In this document: piece after piece, positions 1 through 16,000 of the stretch | Layout: the number at the start of each line of letters is the position of its first letter | Position numbering within the stretch: position 1 is the first letter of the stretch | The notes under the pieces: generated by a model | What the model was told of the DNA's origin: nothing | Database searches by the model: none | Seen by the model: the letters and a program-made list of their open reading frames with translations, nothing else | Translations under genes and position numbers: made by a program | DNA from: Klebsormidium nitens | Lineage: Eukaryota > Streptophyta > Klebsormidiophyceae > Klebsormidiales > Klebsormidiaceae | Length of the DNA stretch: 64,000 bases | Direction of reading: 5' to 3' | Assembly: GCA_000708835.1 (NCBI GenBank) | Contig: DF236964.1 | Coordinates: 62,001 to 126,000 of the forward strand

Positions 1-87
1 TGTTGTCAAGGTCAAAGAGGTACGTGCAAAAGCACGCATACCCGTTGCACAGCCCCTGTGAGGAAACGCGAAAGGGAGAGCCCTTCA

Positions 88-3734
<3,647 letters not shown>

Positions 3735-4347
3735 GACTGGCGCAGAGTCACGAGCGCCGCTTCAAGAGGTCAGCACAAATGTGCAGGGAGTTGCTCAGGA
3801 AGAAAGCTAAGCCGTAGCAGAACGAAAAGATTGCTACTTTATTTTGAACACTGTGTTTCAACTTTCCCTCATGTTTACAAGAGAGAGAGAATGAGAGGGA
3901 GAGAAAGAAAGGGGAGATTCTCCCAAGATTCCATCTGGTCACGTGCAAGCTTAGCAGAAATTAGAATGTGACTGAGCATTCAAGTTGATGCGCTCGTGCG
4001 CTCGCGCGATCTCGCTGGTCATCAATCCCGCGATAAGTGCGCGCTGTGCACTCGCGCTTCAGATATGAAGCGCCGCAAGACTCGAGTGCGCAGTGCGATC
4101 GAGCGTGCTCGAGCTTCCGCAGCTCATGCACAGCTGTGCCCGGAGAACAGCTATTACTATTAGCCTAGACTCTAGAGCTGGCTAAAGCCTGGAGGAAGGA
4201 CTCAGGTGGGCGCCCATTCCTGATTTCCTACCTATCAGTGTCACAGAGTTTTGAGGTCCAGAGGAGTCGGATACAATCGTGCTGAGCACGCACTTTGCGG
4301 GTTTGGAAATTGGGAGATTGTATTAGGTGCCACCTTTGCTGCACAGC
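3735..4347. promoter_or_regulatory. Shared divergent upstream region of SQD1 and the CCCH/KH gene
   Basis: 613 bp separate the two divergent ATGs, so it must hold both 5' UTRs and promoters. It contains a GA-rich microsatellite-like tract around 3882-3915 and a GC-rich, alternating-purine/pyrimidine stretch at about 3985-4110 (many GCGC and CTCGCGC words). I see no convincing TATA box for either gene. Bidirectional control is an inference from position only. Confidence 0.45.
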
Positions 4348-7300
4348 ATGGATCCCTTCGCAGGACCACCAGACAAGAGGCGGGCGTTCGATGATGCAGG
4401 GCAATCAAACGGCGTTCAGCGCGATCGGATGTGCAAACGTTACGACACGCCTGAAGGTTGCCCCTTTGGTGATAGGTGTCGATTCAGCCATGGAGCGGAT
4501 GACCCTCGTGAGCACATCTTAGTCTGTTTACAATTTCCAATTATCATGTATCTGGAGCGGTGGCGCTTATCGGAGCTTATTCGCTGTCTTTGGAGCTCGA
4601 CGAGTCCGAGAGATGTTTCTTCCCAGCTGCTTCCCTTTTGCGTTTGGTAATGGCCTTCATGGTTGAATCTTTTACCCTGGCCAAATTTAAGCTGCTGGCT
4701 AGGGTTGGCTTCTGTTGCCATGCATCGCGTGCCACAGCAGGCGCTTTGCACTCCTCAGAACTAGCTGTTAACGATTTGTTCAAGCAATTTGGCGGTACCT
4801 CAAAGTTTTGCATGTTTCTCCGACCCAGGTTTCAAAGGAGCGGCCAACGGTGCCAGTCAGAAGCAGCCTTGCCAAAAGTTTTTCAGGTGAGCTTAATTGC
4901 GGCAGACTTTCCATCCCTGTACATCATATTCTTTGCTGTGTTTCAATGGCTGGTATATTGATTTGCAATTGAGAGTATTGATTTGTTGACTTTGGTGTAA
5001 TGCAACTCTTGCAATATGGTGTAATGCAACTCTTGCAATATGGATTGGTAGACAATGTTTGCAGCTCCTTAGATACCTGTTGACTGTACCTGGCCAAGCT
5101 GCCAGTTTGCATACCAACTTGCGAAGCACTGTCCAAGCTGCTCAGCATCGGCCTTGCATCGTTGAACGAACTCAGGCACTTCTACACCTTATCAATATGC
5201 ACTATCCCCACTCCAGTTGTCTCTGGATTTGGGTGTCGATTGCATGGCACCATCATCAAAACAGCGCATGACTATATGTGTCTGCACTCCCTGTTTTCAC
5301 CACTCTGTCAGCCTTATATATCACCAATCACCAGCCAGACTTCTCACTGTTGTTTCCGATTTTTGAGATCAGGGGTTAGCCATCAGTCCCGACACGTTTC
5401 CTTTTAGCTTGACTTCCCACTGTCCTTCGTTTTTTGCATCTTTTCGAGCTCATTTGTGCAATATCTACCTTAACTAAGCAGAAGCGCTCCCTGTTTTCCA
5501 CCATCGTTGACCCTGAATTTCAACTTTTTTATCCAGCACAAACGGTTGCCCATACGGCGACACGTGTCACTTCACCCACCATGTGAGCGGCCCGCCCCCT
5601 CGGATCATCATCGGCAGCGGCCAGTCGGCGGCGGCCGCCCCCCTTCCTAGTTACAGGGCGCCAGAGCCGGATCAGGGCCAACAAAACATGAAGACGCGCA
5701 TGTGCAGAAACTTCCAGGAGGGGAACTGCACGTGAGTTTCGAGTCCTTTTTGGAACTTTTCGATTGCCATCTTCCAGACCGTGAAGCCTCTGGTTTCGCT
5801 GAAATGCAAACCTGATTTGAGATTGATTCTACATGCATTCAACCATGTATTTGTTGGAAGAACTGAGTCGTTGGGTTGTATGCGGGCAGTCTTTCCATAC
5901 TGACAGTTCCATGCTTTCCCAAGCTTGCTCCTATTGCAGGGGACAGATGAGGGGGGAGGGAATGAGGGGGGGATGAGGGGAAAGAGGGAAGGGAGGGTGG
6001 AGGGGGGATTCACTATCTAACTATCCACGGCGGTGGTAAGATCGAGAGGGAAGTTGGGGTTTCCCATTGCACCGGGAAATCAGCTGATTCCTTCGCTTAC
6101 GATGACTGCTTGCTCCCTTGGCCACCTTATTGCTGCAGAGTAAACGAATCTGACGGATGGTCATTCTATCCTCAGCTTCGGCGACCGGTGCCATTTTGCC
6201 CACGGCAACCAAGAGATGCGCGCCGGCCCCCCCCGCAGCGCACCCCCGTCCGGGTTCACTTCCACGATGGCCCCCGAGGGTTCGGGGGTCAAAGAGTTCC
6301 CCCTCCTGTGGGGAGAATCGGCCACTGACGCGGCGGGTAATGTTACTATGATGGCGACGATCACGTTCCCACAAGAGATGGCGGGTTCGATTATCGGGAA
6401 GGGGGGCCAGAACGTGAGGCAGATCCAAGTTACTTCAGGCGCGAAGGTGGGTGTCAGATTTGTTTAGAGCAGTGTGCAGTTTGTGTGTCTCGTACGAACA
6501 GGCTCCAGTCTCTATGTAAGAGTTTGTCTCTTTCGCTTTATTTGCTCAGCGCACAACCTCCGATGGGTCAAGGAATGAAAGCGGGATAGGTCTTACTGAC
6601 GCCTTTGTGCCTTGTATCTTAGTGATTTGACGACAATTCCCTGGAAGGGGACACGGAAGTGCAAGTTGCAGGTCGTGCTTGGGGGAACAAGCCCTGCCAA
6701 CTTCAAAGTTGCTTGCGAAATCCGAATGCCCTCTTCTGAGATTCAGGTACATGAGAGGGTTAGCGGGAGGCCTCAACCATCGGAATTGGACAGAGAACAC
6801 AGCCTTACCGCCGTCAGAACCATGAGCGTCAGTCAGGGAGGCAAGGAGCTCGAACCTCCCATCTCCTTCCGCAGGTCACTCTCAAGCCCAGTCCCGCTGA
6901 CCCGAACAATCTGAAAGATGTCGACATCGAGGGAACGGGCGCCGCGGTGCAGTCGGCGGCGTCGCTGATCCAGCGCACGCTGGCGGATAAGCTGAACAAC
7001 CCGGGGGGCAGCCGGCCGGGGGCGGGCGCGGCGTCGCCCTTCTTCAAGACGCGGATGTGCGAGAAGTTCATGCAGGGGGCGTGCACGTTCGGGGACAAGT
7101 AAGTTCAAATATCCATATCTTTTCTCTTTTCAGTTCTTATGATTCGACCATCTTAGTAAGTTGAGAGCCCATTGAACGCACTTCGTCACATGCGTTTCCT
7201 GTCGTAATACTGGGTCGACGAGTTCTTGTTTCGGGTTGATGTTCGGAGATACTCTGTGGGTACTTGAGCTTTTGTCGTCGGCCCTTCGTCAATGCCCGTC

Positions 7301-7526
7301 GTGGCTGGACGGACTGAAAAGGCTGCGAAAGAACGTTGAGGCGACGGAGTAAGGTTGTTGATCTAGATTTGGTGTCGGTTTCTTACCCAGGTGCCATTTT
7401 GCCCATGGGCAAGCGGATCTGCGGACAAGGACAGACCAGCCGGCTGCTTATGGGGCCCAGCCAGCTGCTTATGGGGGCCCGCCGCCATATCAGGCGGGTC
7501 CTCCGGGTGGGGTCGCAGCTTACTAA
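4348..7526 (+). CDS. CCCH zinc-finger protein with KH domain (four fingers)
   Basis: Predicted RNA-binding protein, probably acting in mRNA processing or stability. Six exons join in frame (4348-4507, 4829-4886, 5537-5731, 6176-6446, 6875-7098, 7391-7526) for 347 residues. Finger 1 near residue 33 is CKRYDTPEGCPFGDRCRFSH and finger 2 is CQKFFSTNGCPYGDTCHFTH, both C-x8-C-x5-C-x3-H. Finger 3 (CRNFQEGNCTFGDRCHFAH) and finger 4 (CEKFMQGACTFGDKCHFAH) are C-x7-C-x5-C-x3-H. A KH domain with the GxxG loop IIGKGGQNVRQIQ lies between fingers 3 and 4. Fingers 2, 3 and 4 are each split by an intron. The tail is Pro/Gly/Tyr/Ala-rich. The start is the ATG reading MDPFAGPPDKRR. The architecture matches the plant CCCH-KH (C3H14-like) family, although plant members I recall have fewer fingers. 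Position next to SQD1 suggests no functional link. Confidence 0.9.
4993..5040. repeat. Perfect 24-bp x2 tandem duplication, CCCH/KH intron 2
   Basis: Unit TGGTGTAATGCAACTCTTGC plus four bases, repeated exactly twice (4993-5016 and 5017-5040) in the intron between exons 2 and 3. No coding meaning is apparent. Confidence 0.9.
5939..6008 (+). repeat. G-rich purine tract in CCCH/KH intron 3
   Basis: About 70 bases almost free of C/T, with many runs of three to seven G separated by A or ATGA. It satisfies a simple G-quadruplex pattern on the coding strand, so it could form in the nascent transcript about 170 bases upstream of exon 4. Whether it affects splicing is unknown. Confidence 0.7.
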
Positions 7527-10075
7527 GCTGTCTAACGAAAAGGTGAGCAATTTGCAGAGGTTTTGGAACGAAATTCATCTGACAATCTGTGTATGTGTGC
7601 AGAGGGGGAGCGAAAAGGTGAGTAGCACGCCTTGCGTAACTCTCTATGAGCTATGTCACAGTCTGCCATCAATGTTGCCCAACTACGTTAAAACGATGCA
7701 CTGTCAAGCGCCATCGGTGACTGCTCACCGCAAAAGAAACCCGCTCACACCGTCTTTTCTCTTAACAGAAGGAATATATCGACTAAAGTGCGAAATTCGA
7801 AGGCAAAAGAACCTGCTTGCCGGCAAGATTCGCTGAAATCTATGCTCTGAGGCATGAAAGGCGTCCAAACGTGTAAGGAATCTAGCGAACGTGATAATTG
7901 TTGGCTGGTGAAGATGCGAGGGGCTCCATTTGCTTGGCACATGAGAACGTCAGGTTTGGTTGCATTTGGGGAGACGCTCAATCACAATTGCGTTCTGTAA
8001 ACTGCTAAATGCTCATCACAAGTTTACCGACCTCTTTCAAACTCGCACAAAATCTCCTGGCAATGCGTATCGAAGTAGCAGTTTCCATGGAACCTTCTTG
8101 CCATTATCTCTTTGTTAACAAGGCCGGAGATCTTGTACTGCTTGGTCAAGTATCGGTATTGCTTCTACATGAAGTTTAATTCCTAGTTAGTGGACCATGT
8201 GTTTGGACTAAGCAAGAGACATCTCTTGTACTTGCGTATCACTTTAATCACTCCAAGATTGAGGACTCGGCTTTACAAACGGGTTTCCTGATGCATTCGG
8301 CTAAAAGAATCACTATTCCTTGCAACATGCCGATACACTAGCCATAGTCATTGAGTTGTTGGAAAGTTGTGGGCAAGTTAGTGCAACCCTTTGACATATA
8401 TTCCCGAGCTCCTTTACCCCGGGGTCTACTTCATGCGAATGATCTCGTATCTAATTTTATCTGCCATTATGTAGCTGAGGCTGCGCTTTTACACTGCAAT
8501 CGCCGAGCACCCAAGCTCGTAGTCCCAAGCGTGTGACCCTATGCACTCAATGCGCCATGAGTTCAACTACGGTTATGCATTCCGGGCTACATGGTGGCGC
8601 AGATTCGTCATGTTCATGCATTCAGTCCATATCCGAGCCGGGCGATCGCGGTGTCTTGAGCTGCGTCGCCTTGAAGGCGGTCAGGTTGCACACTCTAGGT
8701 ATTCAGCAGCTCTCATGGTCCGACTCATATGATTGTCAGCCTGACATCCGCAATGATCATCATGATACTCAGCGCACGGTATGCACGATCCAACCTATCT
8801 TCAACGCCGATCGATCCAGGGTCTTCAACTTGAAGCCGAGTGACACGAGATTAGCATATCCGGAATTGACATGTAACAATGAAATTGTCATTAGTTACAA
8901 TTAGGTAGCTGAGCCGGGTAGTGTCGATAGGCAAAGAAGTTTAGGGTCGGATAGTGTACAGTATATAGAAGCATGGGCCATACAACAATCATAAGCATTG
9001 TATATGCAATGAGAAGCCTATGGCCGCGCACTGGCTACGGCGTGTGAAAAGAGACCATCATTGTCATGGCCTTTGCAGGTCCGAATTAAGTTGAATCAAG
9101 ACGAGACGGCCGTATATAAAGCCAGACCTGCCCGCAGAAACATGATCGGATCGTTTGCATGGTAAGGTATATATAGCCTGAGGCTAGACGTTCCGACAAC
9201 ACCCAAACAATTCCCATGTATGCCATGGAAGCCTATGGCCCATGTGGCTACGGCGTTTGAAAAGAGAACACCGTCCGACATGGGTCAATGAGAGCCGCCA
9301 CGTCCGTATGCCACTGAAGCATATATTGCACTACATAGGCTCGAATCAGATTTTGAGAGGAATGATTAAGAACATGTGACCATTAAGCATTCAATTACTG
9401 CAGATCAAACATCTGCGGCAAGCCAAGCTGGCTGGCATGCTCGCATTGGCACAGGCCCGGCTTTCCAGGGACTCTTACAGCAGAGCAGGCTGGATGGACT
9501 CGATCTACTCATATATGTTAGGCATGTGCACCAACACGTATGCACGCGCAACGTTACTACGTATCCAAGATCCGACCACCGCTGAGTCCGGACGTATATA
9601 TGCGGGCCGCCCAGATCAGCCAGAATGCGCGGTCAGCCTGCCACCATGTGCCGCCCACACGCATTTGCCATGACTTGAAGCGGTTGAAGTTGGACTTTCC
9701 TTAATCGAAGCTTCAATCTCTTGCTTGTACGTCGGAATATCGTTCGGCAGAGAGTAAAAAACACTGCTAGCTCTGACTACGGTTGCCGGCGTGAAAACAC
9801 TTGTAAGCCGTATGTACCGCCGTTCGGCCACCGATCAAACATGAAACCGTTCATGCACCTCATACCGTCGTCTGTATCAGACAATTGACTGTCACTACAT
9901 ACATGTGTCCTTTTGTGCTACAATTGGGGCCAATGCAGCTTCAATGTTGGTCTGTAAAAGGTAGGTGCTGGTTCCGCATCGCTCACTAGCGATGAAGACT
10001 TGCACCAGATCCTACTGCCTTAGAACCTACCGGAATGGACCAAACCCTGTCCCGCGGTTTAGTCGGCACGAGCCC
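7527..10075. other. Intergenic region, 3' ends of the CCCH/KH and PP2C genes face each other
   Basis: 2.5 kb between convergent genes. I found no supportable coding exon; open frames are short and none resembles a known family. It holds a diverged direct repeat (9005-9060 and 9221-9275, shared core AAGCCTATGGCC and GGCTACGGCG). TATATA words stand near 9114, 9168 and 9595. Confidence 0.6.
9005..9275. repeat. Diverged direct repeat pair, about 55 bp, period about 215 bp
   Basis: Two copies (9005-9060 and 9221-9275) share AAGCCTATGGCC, GGCTACGGCG and TGAAAAGAGA in the same order with small differences between. TATA-like words (GTATATA) stand before parts of each copy. It could be a relic of a short repeated element; no coding frame is shared. 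Confidence 0.6.
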
Positions 10076-13000
10076 TTATAAGTTATCGTCCAAAGTATCC
10101 CCAGTCGTTCTCACATGCCCATGCCCTTCAGCCATTACCGGGCTACTGGACCTCTCCAGGAAATCGCTCAGTCTAGTTCCCCCGTGGCCCGACTCCTCGA
10201 GCTCAACCCCACTCGTCAGCGTCGCCAAATTGGTGCGGGATCCCTCGAGTCTCGCGGCAACGAGAGAGGTTAGGTTATTGCGACCGTGACCGGACCCACC
10301 ACTTAACGACCTCACATTTTCCATGCTGTGCCCGGATCCCTCAAACGAATCTCTCCTGCTCATTCGTTTTTGGTCTCCGGATGTCCCGCCCACCGTCGAG
10401 ACAGTCCTCTGTTGGAAAAAGCGAAGAAGCGGCTGAATGGAGATCCATAAACGAAGAATGCAGATCCGTAGACAAAGAGTTGGCACGTCTGGGAATCGAT
10501 GCGAGCAGGTATTGTTGTGTCATGCCCATCTGGAAAGATCTCTCAGACTTGCGCAAGCCCTTTGTCTACTTCGTCGTCTGCTCAATGGAGCTTGAGAGGT
10601 ATATATGGATAGTCGTCCGCAACCGGAAAGACGCAAAGGGTCATCGTAGCAAGAACCACCCATTTGAGCGCCAAGACATACACCCCGATCCTGACGAAGC
10701 CAGCACCGAAGCGATCAGCTAGAACCGAGCTCTCTGTGCAATGCAAACGGCAAGAATCAACAATGTGGCGAAATGTCGGTATGCTTTGCGGACAAAACCG
10801 TCGAGTCTTTGGGGTACAAGTCCAACTGGTTTAGTTGTCGATTCCATTCGAGTAGGCAAAAGAGAAAAAGGCAGCGCAAGTCCTTACCTGCCAGCCCGAC
10901 AGCTTGGCCACCGTGTTGTCCCCCGAGTCCGACACGTGGCGGTGCGAGAAGAAGAAGACGATGACGGTGATGTCGTCATGGAACTCGCGCCGCTTGCCCG
11001 CGCTCATTTGCAGCAGCTCCGAGTAGGGCACCTCGTGCTTCTTGGCCGCGCGCTGGAGGGCCACCTTGACCAGGTGACGTGCGATCTCCTGCGAACGATG
11101 ACGTCAGAACGTGCATGACGTACTCGGTTCTGACGCGTTATGACCTGAGCAATGACAATTTCTGACCCCTCTCACCAAAAAGAAAGAAAGGGATATATAG
11201 ATTGTGCATCTTGGCGGCGCGCTGGAGGGCCGCCTTGACCAGGTGACGTGCGATTTCCTGCAGGACAATGACGTCAGAAGCATTGGTGACGTCATCCTCG
11301 AGCGCTTTCTGATCTTTCCGATCAAGAATGACTTGAAGACAAGTTGAACGGGTGGATCCTTCGAAGGCGCTAACAAGCGCGCTGGAGGGCCACCGTGACC
11401 AGGTGACGTGCGATCTCCTGCCAGAAGATGACGTCAGAAGGTATACGACGTCACATAATTTCGGGTCTGGCAAATCAAATTCGACCTCAGATGACATTGG
11501 ACGAATCTTGATCAGTTGCAACCTCAAGAAGTGCCGCGCGCTGGAGGGCAATGTCCTGCGACCGGATGGCGTCAGTAGGACGACGTATTGGCTGGATTTT
11601 GAGTGCGTCACGAACTTTCACACGCCAGATCAGGTGTCCGCTTCGGTCGCTTCTTGTCGAGTCGTGGCGAGGTTTGCCCTTTGGTCTTGCCGTCCCCCGT
11701 CGCCTTTTGGTCATGCCACTTTAAAACCCTAGTACCCTAAAACCCGTCCATCGGAGTTCGATCTAAAAGCTCTCCGTCGTCGCTCATTCCTGTCATCTTC
11801 CTCCGTACGCCATTCCTTGTTATCCATGATAACCTGTGCCTTTTGAGCGATTCACAAAATGATCTGTCGTGGCAGCCGTTTGATGAGTTTTCCAACGCAC
11901 CTGCCGCGGGTTCGCATTGACGATCGCGACGGCTTCTTGATTGCCGACGTACTCCCACAGCCCGTCTGACGCCAGGATCAGGAACTCGTCCTGAAAGGAA
12001 TGGCGCGACGGTATTTCAGGCAAATCGAATCTCACACCGAAAGTGCACAGGCGTTCCTCAATTTGGGCCAAGCAGGGTCAACTTACAAGCATTGTTCGGT
12101 GCAAGCTTCTTCGGAAGCGAAAGTCCGAACCGGGAGTCACGCTCAGCACGTTCGGGCGACGTAAGGCGGCAGAATCGCGACTAAGGTCGCCCCGCAAGTG
12201 ACCACGTGGGATCACGGCGACCAGAAAAGTGGTACTCCTGCTTCCCTGTCGCCAGAGCATAACCGGGTCACTGCACGCCATCTACCAGATGTGCAAGTCT
12301 TAGATCAGATTCCAAACATCAAGGACTGTCCCAGTACGTTTTGGCAAATGGACGAAGAAGTTGGAAGTAGAGAGCGTATTCACCTCGGGCCGGATCCGCT
12401 GGACCACCATGTGCGGCTTGGCCGTGATGAGTGGCGGTGTGAATCGGCCCGGCACCCGAAAGCGCGGGAAGAGCGGCTGCCGGTTGAACTCGAGGCTCTT
12501 CATGTAACAGTTGCCAAACGCTCGAGTGACCTGCGGGAAACGGTACAGAGTACGCAAATCTGAGTACTGAATCTCGTCCCCCATAATCTTCTTCGAAGGG
12601 TTTATTGGAAGGTTAGGATCTCACGTCTTAGATATGGGGAGTTTGTTGGGGGTTACCAGTGACTTCGTCGAGGTTTCGTTTTAAGTGAACGCGGTCAACC
12701 CGATAAAGGTCCCAGCCTAAAGAAACGGATATACGTTACCGTTTCGAAAAACATGTATGTCAAAAAGAGGCACAAACATCGTAAGATCTCCGATCGTCTT
12801 TGCAGACCTGCACTTGTGCGGACACGTCGGGTGCATATTGAACACACAACTTAAAACTGAGGATCTAGCTTACCAAGGAAGAGATCTAACCGTCGAGAAT
12901 GCGTACTCAGCGTCCGGTCGACGACTGTTTTTGGCAAGCAAGAAAAGCGATTGACGGAGTGCGTGCTTACGGATAAAATAAGGATCGCTTTGATCCTAGA

Positions 13001-16000
13001 AATCGACAAACCTCTTGCACAGCCCGGCCAAAATTCCCTCAGTAGATTGCCCGAAGAGTCCTATCAGGTGATTGAGTAGACTCAACGGAAAGCTTTTATC
13101 ATAACCGGCTCTAACCACCTGAAGCTTGCCCTTGATCCGGAACGTCCCTCGGATCTCGAGGAGGACGTCAGCCTGACCCTGGTGCTCTTCTAGGTACCTG
13201 CGAGGAAGGTTACGGCGTGACGTCAGCGCAACCGCTTTTGACGGTTCGGAACGGATAGAGGAGCTCAGCAGGTCAGGAAATCTACGACAATCCGGGTGTA
13301 GAGATCGGATTCCTTCTGCAACTCGCGAAGCCTCGAAGCTTCGGAGGAAGCGACCAAGGCAAGGAACTCACAACGAAGGTGCATGACTGCGGACGACAAT
13401 GTGCCTCTCGCATCGCCGCTCCACAGTATCTTTCAACAGAGCACCCTCAAGCGTAAGCCCGGAGCCCATCAGAAACAATCAGACGTGCGATTTATATCGA
13501 AAGAATCTCAACGGCTATACCAGCGCGCTCCTCCATGTATTTGGGGTTATGGTCCACGCCTAATTGCACAGCCGTCGGCGGGCCGAGTCCGCCCCGCACG
13601 GCAAGCACCGCCTACCAAAAACCCTGAATCGCAAACCCCAGAAGTCGAAATAGTTTGAGTTCTACGGTGGGAAGAGCTCTCCTTTACCTGGCTCGTTCCT
13701 CAATGTTTTTCAGGTTATGGTCCACGCTTATCTGCAACCCGTCGGCGGCCCAGTCCGCCCGCACGGCAAGCACTGCTCAGCTATAACCCTGAATCTAACC
13801 CTGAAAAAGCTGGAACATTTAAAACTTAAATTGACAGATAGAAGCTATACTTTACCTGGCTCGTTCCTCAATGTTTTTGAGGTTATGATCCACGCTCAAT
13901 TGCACAGCGGTCGGAGGGCCGAGTCCGCTTCGCACGGCAAGCACCGCCCGGCTGTCGCCGCAATTGGCGACGTACAAAGTGGAGCCCGAAACGAGAGCGA
14001 TCACCGCACAGGATCCGACGCACGCCAAATGGGGCGCCTCTTCAAACTCTTGGCGAACTAGAGTGGTGAAATGTTCTTCTGTAGCCTGGAAGGAAAGGAA
14101 AAGGCTTGAGTAGATGAGGAATCTTGGCTTAAACTTTGAGGTTCAGGAAAGCTTTCTGAGACGAGAGCAATCACCGCACAGGATCCGACGGACGCCAAAT
14201 GGGGCGCCTCTTCGAACTCTTGCCGAACTAGAGTGGTGAAATGTTCTTCTGTTGCCTGGAGAGAAAGACGGATGGTTCAACAGGAAAGTATCTCTTGGCG
14301 TAGGGCTTATGGTTCAACAATACTTTCTGAGGGGAGCGCATATACTGCGCGGGAGTCGACGCACGCCAAATGAGGCGCCTCTTCGAACTGCTGGCGAACT
14401 AGAGTGATGAAGTGTTCCTCCGTTGCATGGGAGACGGAAAGCAACAGTTTAGAAACTTGATTTCGTGGTCACCAACTGAAGCTCAGGAATGCTTCCTGAG
14501 ACGACAGCAGTCAACAAGTGTTCCTCTGTCGTTCAGAAGAGAAGGAAGAACGCTTAAGTAAGTGAGGGTTTCTTAGCCTGAGGCTTAAAGGCTAAGAATG
14601 CTTCAAAACGAGCGCAGAAAACTGAACGGGAGATGGCGCACATCAGACGCGGCGCCTCTTCAAACTCGAGTCCTTGTGAATAGAGTGATGAAACGTTATT
14701 CTGTAGTCTGGAGAGAGAAGATTGCTGTGGAAAGTGAGGGTTTCTAGGCCTGATATTCACAAGTGTAGAAACGAGCGCAGCAACTGCGCATGACCGGACG
14801 CACGCGGGCGCCAGATTGTATTCCGGGCGAACTAGAGTAATGCTTTGTTTTTCACCTGCCTGGGAAGAAAGAACGGTCGCATGAGCGAGGGACTCGTGAG
14901 CGATAAGCTCAAGCTCAGAACTACTTCCTGAGAGGAGCGCAAAAAATTGCACACGATCGGAGGCACGCCAGGTGGCGCACTTCTCGAACACTTGGCAAAC
15001 TAGAAGTGCTGATATATATTCCCCTGTGGCCTACATACGAAGAACGAAAGGATTGAGGCGAATCTGAAGCTTCTCATTCTACCTTTAGAAGCATCGTCTT
15101 TGCACTCCTCCTTACTTTTTTCAACAAACCTCAACCGCTTGCACGATGGTCTGTATCAACATTTCCTACAATCCACATGGCCTCCTGAATCTTCCCAATA
15201 CTCTCAGGCTCTTTGTACGTTCCTCCTTCTTCGAAACCTAGACTCACCTCACAAGCTCGCACGATGATCTGTTCTGACAGTCCTCCCCTGGTCAGCATTG
15301 CCTCCTGAATCTTCTCGTTTGAAAACTTCGTCTTTCCACTCCTCCTTAGGATCTTGGACTCACCCTCACACGCTTGCACAATGGTCTGCCCTGACGTCTC
15401 CGTTTGGAACTCTCCCGCTTCTCTTTTCGACATCTTGATTCGAGTTTTCATTCTTTCTCCAAATTCCTGACTTACCTCAAAAGCTCGGACAATAGTCTGT
15501 TCCGACATTCCCCCCATGGTTAGCATTGCCTCCTGGATCTTCGCAAAGAGAGCCGACTCGACGAACGCGGACGCTTCCGGGCCCCCGTGACCGTCGTACA
15601 CGCCCATGAAAACTCCGCTGCTGCTGGTTTCCACCTGGAGTCGAGAATTTTATTTCTCACCTTTCTGGCACTGTAAAACGGTGCCCCTGTTCAAGTCACA
15701 CGAGTTTGATAGTTATGCTGCTTGAACTCTTCTTGCGAAAGTCGTTTGGTTATTATGAGTTGGGTTCTTTGTTGTCAATTCGTTCGTTTCAAGATGAATT
15801 ATATGGCTGAATTGACCGCTTTTTTCACTGTTCTAGTTGAATGCTTTGCGAGGAGTTCCGTGTTGCAGTCGCTTGTACCGGTTCGACTTTGATCCGCTTG
15901 AGTCAAATTAAGATCCTTTAGCATACTTGAACGTCCTGATCTCAAGTAGTCTACTTGCTGGAACAGCGCCTTGGGCAGGGCTCTGGGTTATAAGGTGGAG

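Noticed and set aside
13500-15035. Echo arrays as assembly artefacts
   Set aside because: The copies differ at many positions and show graded decay; collapsed or duplicated assembly would give identical copies. The FolD copies at 45263 and 45379 are close enough that this should still be checked with long reads.
15131-15634. A 167-codon open frame on the minus strand starting with the PP2C core
   Set aside because: Only the first 53 codons (to the GTAAGT at 15475) are the PP2C exon. The rest is the echo array of the exon end, and the continuation does not resemble PP2C.
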